From the NCBI RefSeq assembly GCF_000292525.1, contig NZ_AEYF01000001.1:248001-312000 (forward strand): a stretch of DNA of 64,000 nt. The letters are read 5' to 3'. Position 1 is the stretch's first letter, and each line of letters opens with the position of its first letter. The translations under genes were made by a program, and so were the position numbers. The notes under the pieces are model-generated. The model was not told where the DNA came from and did not search any database. It saw nothing but the letters and a program-made list of their open reading frames with translations. The DNA is from Rhizobium sp. CCGE 510. Its GTDB lineage: Bacteria > Pseudomonadota > Alphaproteobacteria > Rhizobiales > Rhizobiaceae. This document shows, one piece after another, positions 54,077-64,000 of the stretch.

Positions 54077-55468
54077 ATGGGCGGCATGCCGGAACTGAAG
54101 CTGTACAACACGCTGACACGGGAAGAATCGGTTCTTTCGCCGATCGATCCCAACAATGTCCGCATGTATGTCTGCGGCCCGACCGTCTATGATTTCGCCC
54201 ACATCGGCAATGCCCGGCCGGTCATCGTCTTCGACGTGCTGTTCCGGCTGTTGCGTCATGTCTATGGCGAAGACCACGTCACCTATGCCCGCAACATCAC
54301 CGACGTCGACGACAAGATCAATGCGCGGGCGCTGAGAGATCATCCCGGCCTGCCGCTCAACGAAGCGATCCGGGCGGTCACCGAAAAGACCGAGACTCAA
54401 TTTCACGCCGATGTCGCCGAACTCGGCTGCCTGGAGCCGAACTTCGAGCCGCGTGCGACCGACAATATTGTTGAGATGACCGAGATCATCGAGAAGCTGA
54501 TCGGCTATGGCCATGCCTATGTCGCAGCAGGCGAAGTGCTGTTCGACACCAAGTCCATGGCGGATTACGGCCAGCTTTCGAAGCGCCCGCTCGACGAGCA
54601 GCAGGCCGGTGCCCGCATCGCCGTCGACGCGCACAAGAAGAACTCGGGTGATTTCGTACTCTGGAAGCTGTCGAGCCACAACGAGCCCGGCTGGGAGAGC
54701 CCGTGGGGCCGCGGCCGGCCTGGCTGGCACATCGAGTGCTCGGCGATGAGCAAGCGCTATCTCGGCGATGTCTTCGACATTCATGGCGGCGGGCTGGACC
54801 TGATCTTCCCGCATCATGAAAACGAGATCGCCCAGTCGCGCTGCGCCCACGGCACCGAGGTGATGGCGAATGTCTGGATGCATAACGGCTTCCTGCAGGT
54901 CGAAGGTCGCAAGATGTCGAAATCCGAAGGCAATTTCGTCACCATCCACGAGTTGCTGCACACGGAAACCTTCGGCGGCCGCAAATGGCCGGGCCAGGTG
55001 CTGCGCCTTGCCATGCTGATGACGCATTACCGCGAGCCGATCGACTTTTCGATCAAGCGACTGGAAGAGGCCGAACGTCTGCTCGCCAAATGGCCGGCGA
55101 CAGACGCCGGGGATGCAGCACCGGACGAAACCGTGCTGAACGCGCTCGCCGACGACCTCAATACGGTCGCGGCGGTGCAGGCATTGCATGCGCTGGCGCA
55201 AGCTGCTCACACCGATGCCGCCGCCGGCGCCGCCTTCGCGGCAACGGCTGCCCTCCTCGGGCTGCTGCCGAAGAAAGCAGAAATCGACGCGGCCGTTGCA
55301 GCCGCAGTCGACGCGCTGGTCGCCATGCGTCTTGAAATGCTGAAGGCGAAAAACTTCGCCGAGGCCGACAAGATCCGCGACGAGTTGACCGCGAAGGGCA
55401 TCCAGCTGAAGGACGGCAAGGATGCATCGACCGGCGAGCGGGTGACGACGTGGGAGGTCAAGCGGTAG
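54077..55468 (+). CDS. cysS: Cysteinyl-tRNA synthetase
   Basis: 463 residues of class I. The first zinc cysteine is in [19 protein letters not shown], which also contains the HIGH-like HIGN; the others are in WHIECSAM and [11 protein letters not shown]. The KMSKS loop reads RKMSKSEGN. All are intact. ATG 54077 follows GGGAGAGTGGA; ATG 54086 is an alternative. The upstream 287-base gap has no clear gene. A palindromic repeat begins 22 bases after the stop. Confidence 0.97.
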   Translation: MGGMPELKLYNTLTREESVLSPIDPNNVRMYVCGPTVYDFAHIGNARPVIVFDVLFRLLRHVYGEDHVTYARNITDVDDKINARALRDHPGLPLNEAIRAVTEKTETQFHADVAELGCLEPNFEPRATDNIVEMTEIIEKLIGYGHAYVAAGEVLFDTKSMADYGQLSKRPLDEQQAGARIAVDAHKKNSGDFVLWKLSSHNEPGWESPWGRGRPGWHIECSAMSKRYLGDVFDIHGGGLDLIFPHHENEIAQSRCAHGTEVMANVWMHNGFLQVEGRKMSKSEGNFVTIHELLHTETFGGRKWPGQVLRLAMLMTHYREPIDFSIKRLEEAERLLAKWPATDAGDAAPDETVLNALADDLNTVAAVQALHALAQAAHTDAAAGAAFAATAALLGLLPKKAEIDAAVAAAVDALVAMRLEMLKAKNFAEADKIRDELTAKGIQLKDGKDASTGERVTTWEVKR

Positions 55469-55490
55469 GATGGGTTGGGCGGCAAGAGAT

Positions 55491-55676
55491 ACCCCCCTCT
55501 GCCCTGCCGGGCATCTCCCCCACAAGGGGGGAGATCGGCAAGACGCTCCAGCTTGCCAAGATATCGACCGAGCACCAAGTGGCTTCGGCCATCTGAGGCG
55601 TTTGATTAGGGCGAGCGACCGCTCCTATCCGATCTCCCCCCTTGTGGGGGAGATGCTCGGCAGGGCAGAGGGGGGT
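55491..55676. repeat. Rhizobial intergenic palindromic element, copy 2 (RIME-like)
   Basis: Left arm from 55491 (ACCCCCCTCTGCCCTGCCGG and on) and right arm ending at 55676 are near-perfect reverse complements. Each arm has an internal CTCCCCCxxxxxGGGGGAG palindrome. It is the same family as 801-975 but with better-preserved arms. It lies between cysS and the DUF559 gene; the spacer (about 55538-55630) shows no gene. Confidence 0.87.
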
Positions 55677-55715
55677 GCCGCCGCAGCCCCGTCACGTCAT
55701 AGCGAGAGGCAAGCC

Positions 55716-56084
55716 ATGCCGCATGCACCAGTTCCGCCCCAACGGCGGACGAACGCCCGGCGCATGCGCAAAGCTCTGACCGATGCGGAGTTGAAACTTT
55801 GGAACGAGCTTCGCGCCCATCGCCTGATGGGCCTCAGCTTCCGCCGACAAATGCCGATCGCCGGTTATATCGTTGACTTCGCATGCCCCGCCCATCGCCT
55901 TATCGTCGAGATAGACGGCTCGCCGCACGCCCTCGCCTCGAACATCTCTTACGATGAGATCCGGACTCGACGTCTCCAAACGGACGGCTGGATTGTCCTG
56001 CGCTTTTGGAACGATGATATCCTCCGGGATATCGACAACGTGTGCACCCACATCATCCGCACCATCGGAAGGGATCTGCTATGA
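55716..56084 (+). CDS. DUF559 domain protein (Vsr-like nuclease fold)
   Basis: 122 residues. The DUF559 core reads LRAHRLMGLSFRRQMPIAGY, then VDFACPAHRLIVEIDGSPH and RTRRLQTDGWIVLRFW, with the acidic residues expected for a PD-(D/E)xK-like fold shared with very-short-patch endonucleases. Function is unproven in this family. The frame extends upstream into the repeat, so ATG 55716 was chosen at its edge. Its stop overlaps the ATG of the first GFA gene (ATGA). Such genes are often mobile and adjacent to repeats. Confidence 0.82.
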   Translation: MPHAPVPPQRRTNARRMRKALTDAELKLWNELRAHRLMGLSFRRQMPIAGYIVDFACPAHRLIVEIDGSPHALASNISYDEIRTRRLQTDGWIVLRFWNDDILRDIDNVCTHIIRTIGRDLL

Positions 56085-56557
56085 CCACCTATACCGGCGG
56101 CTGCCAGTGCGGTGCGGTGCGATTTCGCGTCAGCGGCGAACTCAAGGATTCGTCGATCTGTCATTGCCGCATGTGCCAGAAGGCGTTCGGGGCCTATTAT
56201 GCGCCGTTGGTGTCGGTGCGCGGCGCCGATTTCGAATGGACGCGAGGAGCGCGCAAGAAATTCCGCTCCTCCAATTTCGTCGAGCGCGGCTTCTGCGGCG
56301 ATTGCGGCACGCCGCTCTCCTACGAGGCGCCTGACGGGGTTGCGGTTGCCGCGGGCGCCTTCGACGATCCTTCGGCGCTTCCGCCGGTGGTGCAATTCGG
56401 CATCGAGGGCAAGATCGGCTTTGTCGATCACCTGCACGAATTGCCGGGCCACCGGACGGAGGAGGATGCGCAAGCCGCCCCCTTCGTGCTCGAACTCGTC
56501 TCCTTCCAGCATCCCGATCATGAGACGCTGGCATGGCCGCCCAAGGAGCCAAGATGA
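56081..56557 (+). CDS. GFA family zinc protein, tandem copy 1
   Basis: 158 residues of the GFA (Gfa-like, CENP-V-like) family. Seven cysteines fit the zinc ligands: GGCQCGAVR, CHCRMCQKA and FCGDCGTP. The family is named for glutathione-dependent formaldehyde-activating enzyme, though most members lack proven activity. The C-terminal motif SFQHPDHETLAWP also occurs in the next two genes. The start overlaps the DUF559 stop and the end overlaps copy 2. Confidence 0.88.
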   Translation: MTTYTGGCQCGAVRFRVSGELKDSSICHCRMCQKAFGAYYAPLVSVRGADFEWTRGARKKFRSSNFVERGFCGDCGTPLSYEAPDGVAVAAGAFDDPSALPPVVQFGIEGKIGFVDHLHELPGHRTEEDAQAAPFVLELVSFQHPDHETLAWPPKEPR

Positions 56558-57038
56558 CAGTGGACGCAGACAAAAGCGGCGGCTGCCAGTGCGGTGCGGT
56601 GCGTTACCGCGCTGAAGGAGAACTCGGTTATCCCCACCTTTGCCATTGCCGCATGTGCCAGAAGGCGGCCGGCAATTATTTCATGCCGCTTGCAGCGGCC
56701 AAGCGTCAAGATTTCGAGCTGACGCGCGGCGCGCCGAAATGGTTTCAATCCTCGGACCTGGTGCGGCGCGGCTTCTGCGGCGATTGCGGCACGCCGCTGT
56801 TCTACGACATTCCGGAGACGGATTTCATCAACATCATGCTCGGCTCGCTGGATAATCCCGATGCGGTCAGGCCGGTGATGCAATCGAACACCGGCCGCAA
56901 AATGTCCTGGTTTCACGCGCTCCCCGGCTTGCCGCTGGAACCAGAGGCTGAAACGCCCGACCGCGAGGACGCGATTGCTGCAAGCAACCATCAGCACCCC
57001 GACCACGACACGAAAAGCTGGCCCCTCGGAGAAACCTC

Positions 57039-57042
<4 letters not shown>
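56554..57042 (+). CDS. GFA family zinc protein, tandem copy 2
   Basis: 162 residues, with the same seven zinc cysteines (GGCQCGAVRY, CHCRMCQKA, FCGDCGTP) and the C-terminal QHPDHDTKSWP. It is the most diverged of the three in the middle (IMLGSLDNPDAVRP), which lines the possible substrate pocket. It begins in an ATGA overlap with copy 1 and ends the same way with copy 3, so all are made from one transcript. Confidence 0.87.
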
Positions 57043-58474
<1,432 letters not shown>

Positions 58475-58492
58475 TTGTTTCAGGGCCGCGCA

Positions 58493-58610
58493 GCCCCTCA
58501 CCCTAGCCCTCTCCCCGTGCGCGGGGAGAGGGGACGAGCTCTGCGATACGGCGCGGCCTATCCCTTCTCCCCGTCAGCACGGAGAAGGTGGCGGCAGCCG
58601 GATGAGGGGC
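58493..58610. repeat. Second palindromic intergenic repeat type
   Basis: GCCCCTCA (58493-58500) pairs with TGAGGGGC (58603-58610). Inside are two hairpins: CTCTCCCCG / CGGGGAGAG (about 58510-58531) and CTTCTCC / GGAGAAG (about 58565-58588). It differs in sequence from the 801 and 55491 elements but shares the nested-palindrome format. It lies between pip and cimA. Confidence 0.75.
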
Positions 58611-58654
58611 AGCATCCGCACCACAACAACACCCGCCTGCCGGGAGGAAACGAC

Positions 58655-60268
58655 ATGAAAGAACGCATCTACCTCTTCGACACGACGCTCCGGGACGGGC
58701 AGCAGACGCCCGGCATCGATTTCTCGGTCGAGGACAAGATTGCGATCGCCGCGATGCTGGACGAATTCGGCATCGATTACGTCGAGGGCGGCTATCCCGG
58801 CGCCAATCCGACGGATACGGCCTTCTTCGGCGAGAAGCGCACCAGCCAGGCCAGCTTCGTTGCCTTCGGCATGACGAAGCGGGCGGGCGTTTCGGTTTCC
58901 AACGATCCCGGTATTGCCGGGTTGCTGCAGGCCAAAAGCGACGCCATCTGTTTTGTCGCCAAGAGCTGGGATTATCATGTTGCGGTGGCGCTCGGCTGCA
59001 CCAACGAGGAAAACCTCGAAAGCATCGCCGAAAGCGTCAAGGCGGCGGTTGGCGCCGGCAAGGAGGCGATTGTCGATTGCGAGCATTTCTTCGATGGCTT
59101 CAAGGCCAATCCGGCCTATGCGCTGGCCTGCGCCAAGACGGCCTATGACAGCGGCGCCCGCTGGGTCGTGCTCTGCGACACCAATGGCGGCACGCAGCCG
59201 CCGGAGGTGCGTGCCATCGTCGAGGCCGTGATCGCTTCAGGCGTTCCCGGCCACTGTCTTGGCATCCATGCCCACAACGACACCGGCCAGGCGGTCGCCA
59301 ATTCATTGGCCGCGGTCGAAGCCGGCGTCCGGCAGATCCAAGGCACGCTGAACGGCATCGGCGAGCGCTGCGGCAATGCCAATCTGGTGACGCTGATCCC
59401 GACGCTGGCACTGAAGAGCGCCTATACCTCACGTTTCGAAACGGCAATCGACGAGGAGCGGCTGCTCAACCTCACCCGGCTCTCGCATGCCTTCGACGAG
59501 CTGCTCAACCGCTCGCCCGATCATCAGATGCCCTATGTCGGCGCTTCCGCCTTCGCCACCAAGGCCGGCATCCATGCATCGGCGCTGATCAAGGATCCGC
59601 GGACCTATGAACACGTGCCGCCGGAGACTGTCGGCAACTTCCGCAAGGTCATGGTCTCAGACCAGGGCGGCAAGGCAAACTTCATCAATGCGCTGAAACG
59701 GCGCGGCATTACCGTCGCCAAGGACGATCCGAAGCTCGACCTGCTGATCTCGATCGTCAAGGAACGTGAATCCATCGGTTACGCCTATGAGGGCGCCGAT
59801 GCGAGCTTCGAATTGCTGGCGCACCGCACGCTCGGCACGATCCCGGAATTCTTCACCATCGAAGGCTTCCGGGTGATGATCGAGCGCCGCTTCGACAGTC
59901 TAGGCCGCGTGAAGATCGTCTCCGAGGCGGTGGTGAAGATCACCATCGACGGCCAGACGCTGATGTCGGTTGCCGATGCCGAAGGCCCGGTGAACGCGCT
60001 CGACCTGGCGCTGCGCAAGGATTTCGGCAAATACCAGCACGAGATCGACGATCTGGTGCTCGCCGATTTCAAGGTGCGTATCCTCAATGGCGGCACCGAG
60101 GCGATCACCCGCGTGCTGATCGAATCCACCGACAGCGACGGCGTGCGCTGGTGGACGGTCGGCGTCTCGGAGAACATCATCGACGCCTCGTTCCAGGCGC
60201 TGATGGATTCCGTCATCTACAAGCTGATGAAGAACCGGCAGCTGGCAGGCAAGATCGCGGCGGAATAA
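58655..60268 (+). CDS. cimA: (R)-citramalate synthase
   Basis: 537 residues of the LeuA-like acyltransferase family. DTTLRDGQQTPGIDFS opens the barrel, the metal histidines are in GIHAHNDTGQAVANSL, and the C-terminal allosteric domain (from about 400) is complete. The length and the DGQQTPGIDFS wording fit the citramalate synthase branch, which condenses pyruvate and acetyl-CoA for threonine-independent isoleucine synthesis. Homocitrate or isopropylmalate synthase is less likely. ATG 58655 follows a strong GGGAGGAAA site. Confidence 0.85.
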   Translation: MKERIYLFDTTLRDGQQTPGIDFSVEDKIAIAAMLDEFGIDYVEGGYPGANPTDTAFFGEKRTSQASFVAFGMTKRAGVSVSNDPGIAGLLQAKSDAICFVAKSWDYHVAVALGCTNEENLESIAESVKAAVGAGKEAIVDCEHFFDGFKANPAYALACAKTAYDSGARWVVLCDTNGGTQPPEVRAIVEAVIASGVPGHCLGIHAHNDTGQAVANSLAAVEAGVRQIQGTLNGIGERCGNANLVTLIPTLALKSAYTSRFETAIDEERLLNLTRLSHAFDELLNRSPDHQMPYVGASAFATKAGIHASALIKDPRTYEHVPPETVGNFRKVMVSDQGGKANFINALKRRGITVAKDDPKLDLLISIVKERESIGYAYEGADASFELLAHRTLGTIPEFFTIEGFRVMIERRFDSLGRVKIVSEAVVKITIDGQTLMSVADAEGPVNALDLALRKDFGKYQHEIDDLVLADFKVRILNGGTEAITRVLIESTDSDGVRWWTVGVSENIIDASFQALMDSVIYKLMKNRQLAGKIAAE

Positions 60269-60281
60269 ATCTATTCCGCCG
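60258..60281 (+). terminator. Hairpin overlapping the cimA stop codon
   Basis: CGGCGGAATA (60258-60267) and TATTCCGCCG (60272-60281) form a 10-bp stem with a 4-base loop. The stop codon TAA lies in the stem and loop. No T run follows; it may end or protect the transcript. Confidence 0.5.
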
Positions 60282-60430
60282 GTTCGGCTCGGGCATGTTG
60301 CCGCCATCATCGGCCCATTGCCTCGATTCCGTTTCAATTCTTCTCACCCTTTATTCAACGAAATGAATTGGCCTATTCACGGCGCTTAAGCTAGGCCGGA
60401 TCAGAAGAAGAACAAAGATGGAAACGCCCG

Positions 60431-61345
60431 ATGTCGACCGATGCATCCGTTCCCTTGGCCAAGAACGAAGACAGTCCGCGCGGTTTCGCCTTCGCGCTGA
60501 CGGCCTATCTGCTCTGGGGCTTCCTGCCGATCTACATGAAGGCGGTGGCGCATATTTCGCCGGCCGAGGTGATCGCCCACCGCATCGTCTGGTCGCTGCC
60601 GCTGGCAGGTATCGTTCTGATCGTGCTCGGGCGCACACAGGATATCGCCACAGCGCTGCGCTCGCCGCGCATGCTGGCGATGGCGGCGCTGACGGCGTCG
60701 CTGATCACTGTCAACTGGGGCACCTATGTCTGGGCGATCGGCGCCGGCCATTCGCTCGATGCGGCGCTCGGTTATTTCATCAATCCGCTGTTCAGCATCT
60801 TCCTCGGCTCGGTGCTGCTCAAGGAGAAGCTGCAGCCGCTGCAGATCGCCGCGATCGCGCTGGCAGGACTTGCCGTCGCCATTCTCGCGTTCGATAGCGG
60901 CGGTATTCCGTGGGTGGCGCTGACGCTGGCGATCTCGTGGGGGTTTTATGCTTTGCTCCGCAAGACGCTGCCGCTCGGACCGAACCAGGGCTTCTTCCTC
61001 GAAGTGCTCATCCTCAGCGGGCCGGCCCTGCTCTATATCCTCTATCTCGAATTCGGCAGCGGCCAGGGCCATCTCTACCGCACCGGCCTTGCCGATACGA
61101 CGCTGCTGCTCGGCTGCGGCGTCATCACCGCCGTACCGCTGATGATCTATGCCAACGGCGCCAAGCTGCTGAAACTCTCGACGATCGGCATCATGCAGTA
61201 TATCGCGCCGACGATGATTTTCCTGATCGCGGTCTTCGTCTTCCACGAGCCGCTCGGCACGGCGCGGATGATCGCCTTCCCGCTGATCTGGGCAGGGCTT
61301 GTCCTCTATAGCTGGTCGATGCTGAAGTGCAGCCGCGGGCGCTGA
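60431..61345 (+). CDS. rarD: RarD family EamA-type transporter
   Basis: 304 residues with about ten membrane segments. The RarD-type start FALTAYLLWGFLPIYMKAV, then VIAHRIVWSLP, and GYFINPLFSIFLGSVLLKE are characteristic. RarD was named for chloramphenicol sensitivity in E. coli, but the transported substrate is uncertain. It appears monocistronic, separated from cimA by 162 bases. Confidence 0.88.
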   Translation: MSTDASVPLAKNEDSPRGFAFALTAYLLWGFLPIYMKAVAHISPAEVIAHRIVWSLPLAGIVLIVLGRTQDIATALRSPRMLAMAALTASLITVNWGTYVWAIGAGHSLDAALGYFINPLFSIFLGSVLLKEKLQPLQIAAIALAGLAVAILAFDSGGIPWVALTLAISWGFYALLRKTLPLGPNQGFFLEVLILSGPALLYILYLEFGSGQGHLYRTGLADTTLLLGCGVITAVPLMIYANGAKLLKLSTIGIMQYIAPTMIFLIAVFVFHEPLGTARMIAFPLIWAGLVLYSWSMLKCSRGR

Positions 61346-61367
61346 AGGCCCCCACGCGCCTCTAGCC

Positions 61368-61991
61368 TTACATCTTGGAAATCACCTCATCCTCGCCGTC
61401 GCGATCGGCGGCGAGCTGGGCGGCCTGGGCCATGATCGCGGGAATGATGCCGGAGATCTCGTCGACGACGAGCGGCTGCACCCGGTGGGCGGTGTGCAGG
61501 AAGCCTTCATCGGTCATATGGCGCATCAGTTCCATCATCGGATCCCAGAAACCGTTAACGTTGGCAAAGACCATCGGCTTTTCGTGACGGCCGAGCTGTG
61601 CCCAGGTCATGATCTCGACGATCTCCTCCAACGTACCGATGCCGCCGGGCAGCGCGACGAAAGCATCGGAACGCTCGAACATCGTGTGTTTGCGCGCATG
61701 CATGTCAGGGGTTACAATAAGTTCGTTGAGCTGACCGAGCGAGTGGCGAGTCGCTTCCATGTCGATCAGGAATTCGGGGATAATTCCCGTCACCTGGCCG
61801 CCGCCTGAAAGCACGCCGCTTGCGACCGCGCCCATGATGCCTTTGGTACCCCCGCCATAGACGAGGCGCAGGCCGTATTCGGCGATCTCTCGTCCGAGAG
61901 CACGCCCGGCCGCCATGTGGGAGGGATCGCGTCCCGGCCTTGAGCCGCAGTAAACGCAGATGGATCGAATCGATACAGATTGTTCGGTCAT
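61368..61991 (-). CDS. LOG family protein (cytokinin riboside 5'-monophosphate phosphoribohydrolase-like)
   Basis: 207 residues with the lysine-decarboxylase-like fold now assigned to LOG proteins. VYGGGTKGIMGAVA and PGGIGTLEEIVEIMTWAQLG are the two diagnostic motifs, both intact, with ARKHTMF between. LOG enzymes release active cytokinin bases from nucleotides in plants and plant-associated bacteria; many bacterial members act on AMP-like nucleotides instead. The ATG 61991 is preferred over one four codons upstream. A role in plant interaction would be inference. Confidence 0.88.
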   Translation of the reverse strand: MTEQSVSIRSICVYCGSRPGRDPSHMAAGRALGREIAEYGLRLVYGGGTKGIMGAVASGVLSGGGQVTGIIPEFLIDMEATRHSLGQLNELIVTPDMHARKHTMFERSDAFVALPGGIGTLEEIVEIMTWAQLGRHEKPMVFANVNGFWDPMMELMRHMTDEGFLHTAHRVQPLVVDEISGIIPAIMAQAAQLAADRDGEDEVISKM

Positions 61992-62145
61992 AGAGGCAAA
62001 CAACTATTCCATTTCAATGCAGTCAAGAAAATTGACTGAAAAGCAGCGTGCCTAGCTTGCCGAATTGCTTTGAATGCTTGTGAAAAGCAACGGGAATCGC
62101 TAGCAATTTCGGTTACTACGGCAAATTGCCGCCTTGGGAGACATA

Positions 62146-64000
62146 ATGATGAAGAACCGTGCCGGCTTGCTGGCCCTTGCAGTGCTCGTAATCGCAATCC
62201 TACTGATGGTATTTTTCGTCATGCCGCGTATCGGCGGCGATGCAGCCAAGGTCGGCGACGCGATCAACCAGGCGAGCACGGAGCTCAAGGACACGGTTAA
62301 CGAGTCGGCAAAGACATCACGCTCCACTGTGGCGGACGCGGCTGCCGTCGCCGACAAGGTGGGCCGTCTTTCGGCCGGCGCCAGCGTGTCGCTTAGCGAA
62401 CTCAAGGCGCTGTTTGCCGACGGCAAGGGCCCTGCCGACGATGTCTTCGCCGCCGCTAAGACCAAAGCCGTCGATGCACTGAGCGCACTTGCCAGCTTCG
62501 CAATCCCCGAGGGCCTCGATCCGGCGACCCAGACGCTTGCCACCAAAGCCAAGGACGGCGGCGCGAAGGCGCTCGCCATCATCCAGTCGCTGCCGGAGAA
62601 CATCACCGATGCGCTTGCCGCGATCGCCAAGGCCGAGACTGCCCTGACCGGCGCGCCCGAGACTGCTCCTGCGCCGAATACGGCAGCGGCGAATGCCGGC
62701 CCGAAGCTTCCCGCCTTCGACGTCTTGCGCGTCGAGCCCGACGGCTCGACGGTGATTGCAGGCTCTGCCGAACCGAACGGCAAGCTCGAAGTGCTTGACG
62801 GCGAAAAGGTGGTGACGACAGCCAATGTCGATGCGAGCGGCGATTTCGCCGCCGTCCTGGACGATCCGCTTTCGGCGGGCGACCACCAGCTGGTGCTCAA
62901 GTTCACCGGCAAGGACGGCAAGAGCACGCTTTCCGAAGAAGTCGCGACCATTTCCGTGCCGAAGGACGGTAACGGCGCCAATCTGCTCGCCATGGTCTCC
63001 AAACCCGGCACGGCAAGCCGCATCATCACCGCGCCAAAGGCCGGAACCGAGGTCGCCGATGCCTCCAACAAGCCGGCAACGGGCGAAAGCTTGGCTGCGC
63101 CTGCCGCAACAGCTGCGCCAACAGGCGAGCTGGCGCTGCAGACGCCGAACCTCACCGACGCCGCGGCCGGCGCCGCAGTCACGGCACCGGCCATCCCCGG
63201 CACCGCCGCACCCGACAAGACGAATGCGCCCGATGTGATGGTCAACGCCGTCGAGATCGAAGGCAACAAGATCTTCATTGCCGGCACGACCCGCTCCAAT
63301 GCCAAGGTCGTCGGTTATGCCGACGACAGCCTCATCGGCCAGGACACGGCCGGTTCCGACGGCCATTTCGTCATCGACGGTGTGGTGACGCTCTCGGTCG
63401 GCGACCACAAGATCCGCGTCGATGTGGTTGATTCCACGGGCAAGGTGATCGTGCGTGCAGCAGTGAATTTCAATCGCCCGGCCGGCGATCAGGTGAGGGT
63501 CGCGGCACAATCCGTCCCCGCCGAGGTGAACGGCGCTTCCTCGATGGTGCCGCTCGACGAAGGCGAACTCGGCAAGCGCAAGGCTGAGGCCGGCAAGGCC
63601 TTCGGCCTGCTGAAGGGGCTGTTTGCCGATGGCAAGCTGCCGGGCGCCGAACAGCTGGCAGCGGCGCGCTCGGCAACCGAATTCGCGTTGCGCTCGCTCG
63701 CAGATTTCCGCCCGGCGGCCGATGCGCCCGACGCCTTCAAACAGGCGTCCGGCTCAGCCTCGCAGATCGCCGGCAATGCGCTGAAGCTGCTGCATAGCCT
63801 GCCCGGGGACGCGAAGTCCGTCGGCGCAGCGCTCGACAGGCTGGGTAGCATGATCGCTGAACTCACCGCCACACCGGCGTCGGCAGCGACCTCCGCAAAC
63901 GACGTCGAGAGCAACCAGCCGAAGACGATCGAACAGGCGCCGCTGACGGCCAACAACGCAGCGGTGATCATTCGCCGTGGCGACACGCTGTGGCAGATCT
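62146..64000 (+). CDS. Large LysM protein with duplicated helical and Ig-like modules, 3' end missing
   Basis: The frame is open from ATG 62146 (or 62149) to the window end, 618 codons without a stop. An N-terminal membrane segment (about 6-25) is followed by a helical module (about 86-175), an alanine- and proline-rich linker, an Ig-like module (about 195-270), a low-complexity Ala/Pro/Thr stretch, a second Ig-like module (about 365-445), a second copy of the helical module (about 489-575) and the first residues of a LysM domain (RRGDTLWQI from about 610). LysM binds peptidoglycan, so it is likely an envelope protein. No function is known to me for the repeated modules. Confidence 0.85.
   Translation, partial: MMKNRAGLLALAVLVIAILLMVFFVMPRIGGDAAKVGDAINQASTELKDTVNESAKTSRSTVADAAAVADKVGRLSAGASVSLSELKALFADGKGPADDVFAAAKTKAVDALSALASFAIPEGLDPATQTLATKAKDGGAKALAIIQSLPENITDALAAIAKAETALTGAPETAPAPNTAAANAGPKLPAFDVLRVEPDGSTVIAGSAEPNGKLEVLDGEKVVTTANVDASGDFAAVLDDPLSAGDHQLVLKFTGKDGKSTLSEEVATISVPKDGNGANLLAMVSKPGTASRIITAPKAGTEVADASNKPATGESLAAPAATAAPTGELALQTPNLTDAAAGAAVTAPAIPGTAAPDKTNAPDVMVNAVEIEGNKIFIAGTTRSNAKVVGYADDSLIGQDTAGSDGHFVIDGVVTLSVGDHKIRVDVVDSTGKVIVRAAVNFNRPAGDQVRVAAQSVPAEVNGASSMVPLDEGELGKRKAEAGKAFGLLKGLFADGKLPGAEQLAAARSATEFALRSLADFRPAADAPDAFKQASGSASQIAGNALKLLHSLPGDAKSVGAALDRLGSMIAELTATPASAATSANDVESNQPKTIEQAPLTANNAAVIIRRGDTLWQI

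Overview
The window looks like a chromosomal stretch from an alphaproteobacterium of the Rhizobiaceae, most likely a Rhizobium of the etli/leguminosarum group. The basis is the high-GC, GC3-rich coding style, the gene orders pgsA-moaD-moaE, pepA-holC / lptF-lptG-lptD-surA-pdxA-rsmA and gmk-yicC-mltG-fabF-acpP-fabG-fabD, an S6 protein with a charged Gly/Arg tail, an LpxF-type lipid A 4'-phosphatase, and dispersed rhizobial palindromic intergenic repeats. I assign the species from gene content only. About 63 protein genes are supported, the first and last cut by the window edges. I saw no rRNA, tRNA, CRISPR array, insertion sequence or prophage.

Region by region. 1-1.5 kb: phospholipid synthesis (pgsA end) and molybdopterin synthase (moaD, moaE), split by a palindromic repeat. 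1.5-3.6 kb: an orphan LivH-like permease divergent from a CGNR zinc-finger protein across a 12-bp perfect inverted repeat, then a lipoprotein. 3.6-5.7 kb: ndk, a small low-GC patch with an unrecognised ORF bounded by a duplicated glutathione S-transferase 3' end, then the transferase itself. 5.8-10.6 kb: DinB-like protein, degenerate GGDEF protein, ABC-F ATPase, polysaccharide deacetylase lipoprotein. 10.9-18.9 kb: a co-directional block with a complete polar amino-acid ABC transporter, an MmgE/PrpD protein, a flavin monooxygenase and an S9 peptidase. It resembles the Bacillus yxe S-conjugated-cysteine operon and is the best candidate here for an undescribed catabolic system. 19-20 kb: an arabinose/galactose 1-dehydrogenase.

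20-33.5 kb is an envelope and housekeeping block: holC and pepA on the minus strand; lpxF, lptF, lptG, lptD, surA, pdxA and rsmA on the plus strand (lipid A dephosphorylation, LPS export and outer-membrane assembly); then gmk, yicC and mltG on the minus strand. 33.6-37.2 kb is the type II fatty acid synthesis cluster (fabF, acpP, fabG, fabD). 37.4-41.3 kb holds an aldo/keto reductase and the ribosomal genes rpsF-rpsR-DUF2232-rplI. A marR-emrB-emrA efflux operon (41.3-44.6 kb) sits on the opposite strand between rplI and dnaB.

44.9-54 kb carries dnaB, alr, a LysE exporter, radA, cvpA, purF, an SDR and a GH25 muramidase. 54-58.5 kb has cysS, a palindromic repeat, and a tightly overlapping run of a DUF559 protein, three tandem GFA-family zinc proteins and a proline iminopeptidase. 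58.5-64 kb has cimA, rarD, a LOG-family gene and the start of a large LysM protein with a mirrored internal repeat architecture, cut by the window end.
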